Part shown: one piece after another, positions 54,430 through 58,677 of the stretch
Position numbering within the stretch: the stretch's first letter is position 1
Layout of the letters: each line of letters starts with the position of its first letter
Assembly: GCF_003333265.1 (NCBI RefSeq)
Contig: NZ_QOLB01000074.1
Coordinates: forward strand, 1-58,677
DNA: 58,677 nt
Direction of reading: 5' to 3'
From: Candidatus Halocynthiibacter alkanivorans
Lineage (GTDB): Bacteria > Pseudomonadota > Alphaproteobacteria > Rhodobacterales > Rhodobacteraceae
Program-made: the position numbers and the translations under genes
The notes under the pieces: model-generated
What the model was told of the DNA's origin: nothing
The model's database searches: none
The model's input: the letters and a program-made list of their open reading frames with translations, nothing else

Positions 54430-55989
54430 ATGAAAATCGTCGACGAAATGCCCGAACAATCAAAATACTATTATCTCTGGCATTTGGTTTCACTTGGGGT
54501 GATCTCTTGTGACAGCCAGGGAATAAATGTCTCTGACACTCTTTGGGACCGGATAAACGAGAAGGGCAAGCAACTACCTTCTACCGTTGTGTTAATCGAT
54601 GTTGGATGCAGCTTTTCTCATCCGAACCTGATCGGTCGCGTTGATGCGGACCGTTCAATTGATTTTACCGGCACACCTTTTGGCGCCCGGCTGGTGCGGG
54701 GTGATCAGGAACGGGTATCAGATAAAGCGCAATATTTCGCGGATCTCGACATCAGCGGTATCAGCCTTGAAGAGCTTTCTGCCAGGGACAATGCCCTATT
54801 TCAGGAAATTGTCCGGTATCTCATCGCTTCTCGGGGGGAGGCGCGCGGGCACGGTGATGTAGAGGGGCTCTTTGCATCGCACGGGACGGCAGTCAGCGGC
54901 CTGATCGTCGGTGGCCCTGAAATATGTAACGACTCAGAAAAACAACCCACTCCCGGAGTGCTCCCTTATTTTGGAGTTGACCCTTTCTCGCGTCTAGTCT
55001 CAGTACGTACCGGTTTTGACAATGACCCTCTGCAGTTTGTCGCAGCGCTGCTATACGCTTGGGCTCAGTCGCCAGACGTAATCGTGTTGCCGCGCGGGCT
55101 GCCTGATCCTGATGCATCTGCAATCAGTCCCAAAGAAGATTTTAAGGCTGAACTCGAAAGCTGGAGCAATCACGAAGCCGCCGATCTCCTGCACCGTATA
55201 GATGTTCTCAGCGAGAACACTTCGGAAATCGATACCGCATCGGCGCAGCACTCCATTACTGGGCAAAGGCTTTGGCGCGTGGTCAGGTCGCTGTTTATTG
55301 CGATCAGCAAACACATTCCTATCGTTTGTGCGGCCGGCAATGACGGGGAAAGTCAGCTAAACTATCCGGCCAGCCTGGCGAACCGCGAAAACGGTATTAT
55401 CGCCGTCGGCGCACTTAGCGCAAATGGGTATCGTGCGGGTTATTCGAACTATGGCGAAGGTCTGACGCTGGTCGCACCATCTGATGATATGGAAGTTTTT
55501 AACCGGCACCAGCTTCGCGGCACCAAGTCTCAGCTAAAAAAATCGGACTATCTTATGCCGGTTGACGCGCAGCAGATCAGCTACAGTCAAAAAGCACTTT
55601 TGAGCACAGATATTGCGGGTGCTTTTGGATATGATACCGGCGGATTGAGTGCTGATGATCACTGGAACGGCGCCGACAAAACAGAAAAAGTTGGTTTGTA
55701 TACGCAGTTTGGAGGCACGTCCGGTGCGTGTGCTCTGGTGGGGGGAGTGATTGCGCTAATCCGTCGTGCTGAACGAAGCTCTGCAACCCATGGAACTCTG
55801 CGTGATAGCTGTGATATTAAGGGATTGCTGGCGAGCACAGCGCGACGGACAATGCCAACCATGCAGGGTGATATTTCGCTTAAGACCGACAGCATGAATT
55901 CAGACGGAGAAGAAGCCGAAACGTTTGAGAATTTCTTCGGCAGCGGGCTTGTCGATGCCGAGGCAGCGATAAGCCAAATTCTGGGCTGA
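54430..55989 (+). CDS. S8 family serine protease 1 (no obvious propeptide)
   Basis: 519-residue subtilase. Active-site residues are in place: Asp57 in VLIDVGCSFSHPNL, His151 in FASHGTAVSG, oxyanion Asn304 in CAAGNDGES and Ser431 in FGGTSGACALVGG. About 95 residues separate Asp and His, longer than in subtilisin. There is no signal peptide and no I9 propeptide, so a cytoplasmic or leaderless protease is likely. Starts at 54409 and 54421 are possible, but AGGAG (54416-54420) sits nine bases before the ATG at 54430. Close behind the PAP2 gene; a strong terminator follows. Confidence 0.82.
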   Translation: MKIVDEMPEQSKYYYLWHLVSLGVISCDSQGINVSDTLWDRINEKGKQLPSTVVLIDVGCSFSHPNLIGRVDADRSIDFTGTPFGARLVRGDQERVSDKAQYFADLDISGISLEELSARDNALFQEIVRYLIASRGEARGHGDVEGLFASHGTAVSGLIVGGPEICNDSEKQPTPGVLPYFGVDPFSRLVSVRTGFDNDPLQFVAALLYAWAQSPDVIVLPRGLPDPDASAISPKEDFKAELESWSNHEAADLLHRIDVLSENTSEIDTASAQHSITGQRLWRVVRSLFIAISKHIPIVCAAGNDGESQLNYPASLANRENGIIAVGALSANGYRAGYSNYGEGLTLVAPSDDMEVFNRHQLRGTKSQLKKSDYLMPVDAQQISYSQKALLSTDIAGAFGYDTGGLSADDHWNGADKTEKVGLYTQFGGTSGACALVGGVIALIRRAERSSATHGTLRDSCDIKGLLASTARRTMPTMQGDISLKTDSMNSDGEEAETFENFFGSGLVDAEAAISQILG

Positions 55990-56004
55990 TGCGCCAATAG
56001 GGAC

Positions 56005-56039
56005 AAAACACCGCCGCACCGCGGGTGCGGCGGTGTTTT
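56005..56039. terminator. Strong hairpin terminator between the two protease genes
   Basis: ACACCGCCGCACC and GGTGCGGCGGTGT pair over 13 bp around a GCG loop, flanked by AAAA and TTTT, so it can work in both directions. It ends transcription of the regulator-PAP2-protease 1 unit and leaves protease 2 needing its own promoter. No gene lies in 55990-56290. Confidence 0.9.
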
Positions 56040-56090
56040 GTTGCCGGATTTCGCTCGGTTTTGGCCTCGAAATGAGTGCGCCTGCAAAAC

Positions 56091-56118
56091 TCACGCAACA
56101 TTCACGCTGCCTTTTCGC
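56091..56118 (+). promoter_or_regulatory. Three 11-bp-spaced TCAC-type repeats upstream of S8 protease 2
   Basis: TCACGC (56091), TCACGC (56102) and TTTCGC (56113) at 11-bp spacing, 18 of 23 bases like the site before the SARP-like gene. It lies in the separate promoter region of protease 2. The shared site suggests one regulator drives both transcription units. Confidence 0.6.
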
Positions 56119-56290
56119 ACCATTGATGAACCCAGGTCATATTCCTCCTGCGTTCTGAGTTGCCCGGCACGGCAAAGACATTTTCAGCAACAGGTTATTT
56201 CAACTCCCAGCGGGTGACTTGGAACGCACCTCCCGGGCGCTCGGTTTTCTCGAGCCCCTGTTTCTTTAAAGTTATGAATAGGAGACCGTC

Positions 56291-57820
56291 ATGGCGTCCA
56301 AAAGAACCCCTCGTATTGTTGTCCTTGATGAAGATCTTTCTGCCGCTGAGGCGGGAATGGAGCAGGTCACAAGTGTGCGGAGCGACGTCTCAGCGCATGA
56401 ATCTGTTTCGACCCTGATGGGAACCGGCGATATCGATGAAACCGCTGCACTGACCACCGAAGAAATTGGCACGGTCACCGTTGACTTGACGGATAAAGAG
56501 GCAAGCGATCTAAGCAAACGCAAAGGCGTGGCCGCTGTTGAAGAGGACGTATGGGCACATGTGTCGGAAACCGGCGATGAGGAATCCCACCCCGACGATG
56601 TTGCCGATGAAGACCCGGAAGCATCCGAAGAGGTTGATGCTGCGCAGATGGACATCGAAAACGGTGAGATCGCGACGGATGAACAGTTGCTGGTTGCAGC
56701 AGACCGTGCCAGTCAGGTGATTCCGGAATTTGACGACGAAATTGATTTCGACGAGGCTGGGCAGGTTTTCGCTCTCTCTGCTGTCAGTGATCCTATCGTC
56801 GCATCAACCGGAGACGCGGCCGGAATTCCCAAAGAAAAGCTCGCGGCTCTGATCCGCTGCATAATCAAGTGCGCACTGACAGAATTAACCGACAATCAGG
56901 CGACTGATGTCAGTGAAGAGATGATCAATAAGCTGCTTGTGAGGAACGGCGTAGCGCTGGACAGCGAAGCGGCGCGTGCGATCCGCGACTATATCACCTG
57001 CGGCCTGCGGATCATTTATGTACCTTATGCCTGGCGCTATTCTACTGGTGCAGGTGCGAGGGTCGCGGTCGTCGACACAGGCATTGCTCCGCGCCATCCT
57101 GACCTGCGTGTCTATGGGGGAGCCAGTTTTGTACCTGGCGTGAGGTCCTGGGCTGACGATCACGGCCACGGCACCCATGTCGCGGGTACTATTGCCGCGT
57201 TGCGTAACAACCGCGGCGTCGTCGGCGTTGCCCCGCATGCCCGACTCTATGGGGTGAAGGTTTTGAACCGCCAGGGGTCAGGTCGCTCAAGCTGGATTCT
57301 CGGCGGCTTGGTCTGGTGCTATCGCGCGCGGATGCATATTGCCAATCTGAGCCTTGGAAGCCGATCAAATACTCATGATCCGCGTCAATACAGCCGCGCT
57401 TATGAGCGAGCCGGGCGTTTGATGCGCAGTCGCGGAATTCTTGCAGTTGCAGCGGCTGGAAACAACAATGGCCCGGTTGGTAATCCGGCTCGTTGTCCGT
57501 CCTTTATGGCGGTCTCGGCAGTAGATTGTAACCGGCGGCGTGCACCTTTTTCGTGTTTTGGCCCCCAAGTGGAAGTTACCGCACCTGGCGTCAATGTCTG
57601 GTCCACTTATCCGCCCAACACTTATCGCCGACTGAGCGGCACCTCGATGGCGTCGCCACATGTGGCAGGCGTCGCTGCTCTGATCAAGCGGCGCCATCCG
57701 TCCTGGCATGGTGATCGCATCCGGGTTCATATGTGGCGTACTGCATCAGATCTTGCCCCAACTGGGCGGGACATAGCCTTTGGCTTTGGTCTGGTAAACG
57801 CATATCGCGCCGTACGCTGA
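56291..57820 (+). CDS. S8 family serine protease 2 with acidic N-terminal prodomain
   Basis: 509-residue subtilase with all catalytic residues: Asp262 in VAVVDTGIAPRHPDL, His293 in DDHGHGTHVAG, Asn391 in AAAGNNNG and Ser452 in LSGTSMASPHVAG. About 245 residues precede the catalytic domain. An I9-like part (TVTVDLTDKEASDLSKRKGV, about 61-90) is followed by a strongly acidic segment and a helical part. No signal peptide is visible. AGGAG precedes the ATG. Six cysteines are scattered through prodomain and catalytic domain. Own promoter region with 11-bp-spaced repeats; a hairpin follows the stop. Confidence 0.9.
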   Translation: MASKRTPRIVVLDEDLSAAEAGMEQVTSVRSDVSAHESVSTLMGTGDIDETAALTTEEIGTVTVDLTDKEASDLSKRKGVAAVEEDVWAHVSETGDEESHPDDVADEDPEASEEVDAAQMDIENGEIATDEQLLVAADRASQVIPEFDDEIDFDEAGQVFALSAVSDPIVASTGDAAGIPKEKLAALIRCIIKCALTELTDNQATDVSEEMINKLLVRNGVALDSEAARAIRDYITCGLRIIYVPYAWRYSTGAGARVAVVDTGIAPRHPDLRVYGGASFVPGVRSWADDHGHGTHVAGTIAALRNNRGVVGVAPHARLYGVKVLNRQGSGRSSWILGGLVWCYRARMHIANLSLGSRSNTHDPRQYSRAYERAGRLMRSRGILAVAAAGNNNGPVGNPARCPSFMAVSAVDCNRRRAPFSCFGPQVEVTAPGVNVWSTYPPNTYRRLSGTSMASPHVAGVAALIKRRHPSWHGDRIRVHMWRTASDLAPTGRDIAFGFGLVNAYRAVR

Positions 57821-57829
57821 CATGAATAT

Positions 57830-57855
57830 GAAATGACGCCTGCGGGCGTCATTTC
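57830..57855. terminator. Hairpin after S8 protease 2
   Basis: GAAATGACGCC and GGCGTCATTTC form a perfect 11-bp stem around TGCG, 10 nt after the stop. The only T run is inside the stem, so termination would be partial; transcription may continue into the leader ORF and I9-like gene. Confidence 0.55.
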
Positions 57856-57901
57856 GCACTGGAATGTGTTATGATCCACAGCGCGTAGGCGGAGTTCCGG
57901 A

Positions 57902-57973
57902 ATGACAATCAAACAGGCAGCTGCTGTCATTACCGTCTCATTTGTGGTGCACGCGAGGATCGGGAATTCTTGA
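57902..57973 (+). CDS. 23-codon leader ORF coupled to the I9-like gene
   Basis: ATG at 57902 with GGAG (57891-57894) seven bases upstream starts a 23-residue peptide, MTIKQAAAVITVSFVVHARI followed by GNS. Its TGA shares one base with the ATG of the next gene (TGATG). It has a better ribosome binding site than the downstream gene, so it may serve translational coupling. Alternatively it is the signal-peptide-like start of a frameshifted longer gene. Confidence 0.5.
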   Translation: MTIKQAAAVITVSFVVHARIGNS

Positions 57974-58227
57974 TGGAAAAACTAGATAACAAGCTGAAAG
58001 AACATATTGGCATCGACCCAACCGGCCTGCATCCGGTTATTGTGATCTTCCAGCCGGAATGCGATGACTTATTCGCGCTCCTGCAGAGTATGGATGTTCG
58101 GGTTGCAGAACCAATTCCGGAGCTGAATATGGTAGCGACCGACCTGACAGTAAAATTGATTTACCTACTGTCACAGCGCGACGATGTCGTAAGAATTGAA
58201 TTGGATGAAGACGTCAGTATTGAATGA
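57973..58227 (+). CDS. Stand-alone propeptide (inhibitor I9)-like protein
   Basis: 84-residue protein that matches the subtilase propeptide/inhibitor I9 pattern. A beta strand PVIVIF is followed by a helix LFALLQSMDVRV, the strand IPELNMVATDLT, a helix VKLIYLLSQRDDV and a final strand VRIELDEDVSIE. Such domains normally sit in front of a subtilase as folding chaperone and inhibitor; here it is a separate gene after two S8 protease genes. A trans-acting inhibitor or chaperone is the natural reading. I use ATG 57973, which overlaps the leader ORF stop; a TTG at 57970 is the alternative. Confidence 0.72.
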   Translation: MEKLDNKLKEHIGIDPTGLHPVIVIFQPECDDLFALLQSMDVRVAEPIPELNMVATDLTVKLIYLLSQRDDVVRIELDEDVSIE

Positions 58228-58339
58228 CGCGCTGTGTTCCTAACCCTGAATATATGACCAATTCCGACCCGCGTTTACGCATGTTTCAAATTTCTGGCGA
58301 TGCAAATTGCCCTCTTGGATTGATGTGGGAGGTCTATTG

Positions 58340-58435
58340 ATGTCAAATTTTAAACTGATCGCAGCAACATTCGCTGTTTTAGTTTCACATGGCGCGGAAG
58401 CTTTCGAATTTCAGATTGGACCAGTCCCACTTTAA
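58340..58435 (+). CDS. 31-residue peptide with signal sequence
   Basis: A strong site GGAGGT lies seven bases before the ATG at 58340. The peptide has a classic short signal sequence, MSNFKLIAATFAVLVSH with an AEA cleavage site, leaving only about ten residues (FEFQIGPVPL). It could be a secreted short peptide, possibly a product of or substrate for the neighbouring proteases, or the surviving 5' end of a truncated exported protein gene. I cannot tell which from sequence. Confidence 0.5.
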   Translation: MSNFKLIAATFAVLVSHGAEAFEFQIGPVPL

Positions 58436-58546
58436 AGCCGCTCCTCAGTCCTATTCAACGAAACCACATATAGAGTGTGTCCAGAGCGCAGAAACTGGCG
58501 ACTCTCCGCCCTTCTCGTCGGAAGGTGTTTGGTGCAGCAGTCAGGT

Positions 58547-58677
58547 GGACTTGCCGCGCAAAAGTTCCGGTCTCTCATCTCATGTTAGGCGGCCTTTCGT
58601 TCGAAGGCCAAGGGGCTTTTTCCACCAAGCGATGAATGCCGCCGTCGAGGGTTATAGAACCCATTGATGTACCGGAA
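58547..58677 (-). mobile_element. End of an IS3-family element, cut by window edge
   Basis: A transposase C-terminus on the minus strand is followed by a candidate terminal inverted repeat beginning TGGACTTGCC at 58547. This differs from the decayed element at 50.4-51.4 kb (different transposase end), so the cassette is flanked by two separate IS3-type elements. Confidence 0.6.
58585..58677 (-). CDS. IS3-family transposase (OrfB), C-terminal 30 residues
   Basis: The minus-strand frame from the right edge ends in RYINGFYNPRRRHSSLGG, KSPLAFERKAA and a stop, which is the usual C-terminus of IS3-group transposases. The rest lies outside the window, so activity cannot be judged. Confidence 0.82.
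   Translation of the reverse strand, partial: FRYINGFYNPRRRHSSLGGKSPLAFERKAA

Noticed and set aside
58389-58667. 92-residue plus-strand frame at the right edge
   Set aside because: It overlaps the 31-residue peptide in another frame and then runs antisense through the IS3 transposase end.
42900-58677. attR copy of the tRNA-Leu 3' end
   Set aside because: I looked for a second copy of the T-arm/acceptor sequence to the right and found none in this window; the far boundary may lie outside.

Overview
The window is a stretch of an alphaproteobacterial chromosome, almost certainly a Rhodobacterales (Roseobacter-group) bacterium. The evidence is the gene order (glyQ / DUF6446-like / glyS / pyruvate phosphate dikinase-like; folB-folP-glmM), an aa3-type ctaD, a SAM-II riboswitch, CtrA-type TTAA-N7-TTAA boxes and a GC-rich core. 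There is no rRNA and no CRISPR array. This assignment is my inference from the sequence; no database search was possible.

Region 1 (about 1-42.9 kb) is dense housekeeping core. It starts with an alkane monooxygenase cut by the left edge and a YhhN-type lysoplasmalogenase. Next come the ftsY / acyltransferase-like / EamA / yciB cluster, a GST, SAM-II-controlled metZ and folE2. A marR-EamA divergent pair and a TrkH potassium transporter follow. A SPOR/peptidoglycan-binding protein with a dead protease domain precedes glyQ-glyS-ppdK, a SleB-type wall hydrolase and folB-folP-glmM. Then come ilvC with two Lrp-type regulators, a class V aminotransferase, a UbiH-type hydroxylase, a HAD nucleotidase and a GntR regulator. 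A GspE_N-GT2 glycosyltransferase under two CtrA boxes, carA, a YqeY protein, ctaD, a cytochrome c, lipB and a glycine-zipper/PG-binding protein complete it. Three separate short GC-rich tandem-repeat tracts sit between core genes.

Region 2 (about 42.8-51.4 kb) begins at a tRNA-Leu(GAG) gene and is visibly more AT-rich. It holds a truncated HExxH metallopeptidase, the 3' part of an IS21-family istB and a decayed IS3-family element. Between these scars sits an intact two-gene operon: a 160-residue helical protein and a 1315-residue protein with an embedded cystathionine-gamma-synthase-like PLP domain. A LuxR-type solo regulator precedes it on the same strand.

Region 3 (about 51.4-58.4 kb) is a coherent accessory cassette bracketed by IS3-type sequence on both sides. 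It encodes a SARP-like winged-helix/BTAD/TPR regulator, a PAP2-superfamily phosphatase/haloperoxidase-like protein with an Asn-Lys tract, and an intact S8 protease without an obvious propeptide. A second intact S8 protease has a long acidic N-terminal part. Downstream are a stand-alone propeptide (I9)-like small protein, coupled to a 23-codon leader ORF, and a 31-residue peptide with a signal sequence. Three-copy 11-bp-spaced TCAC-type direct repeats lie upstream of both the regulator and the second protease. I read this as a regulated proteolytic system with a trans-acting protease inhibitor/chaperone; it is the strongest candidate for an undescribed system here. The right edge cuts an IS3-family transposase.
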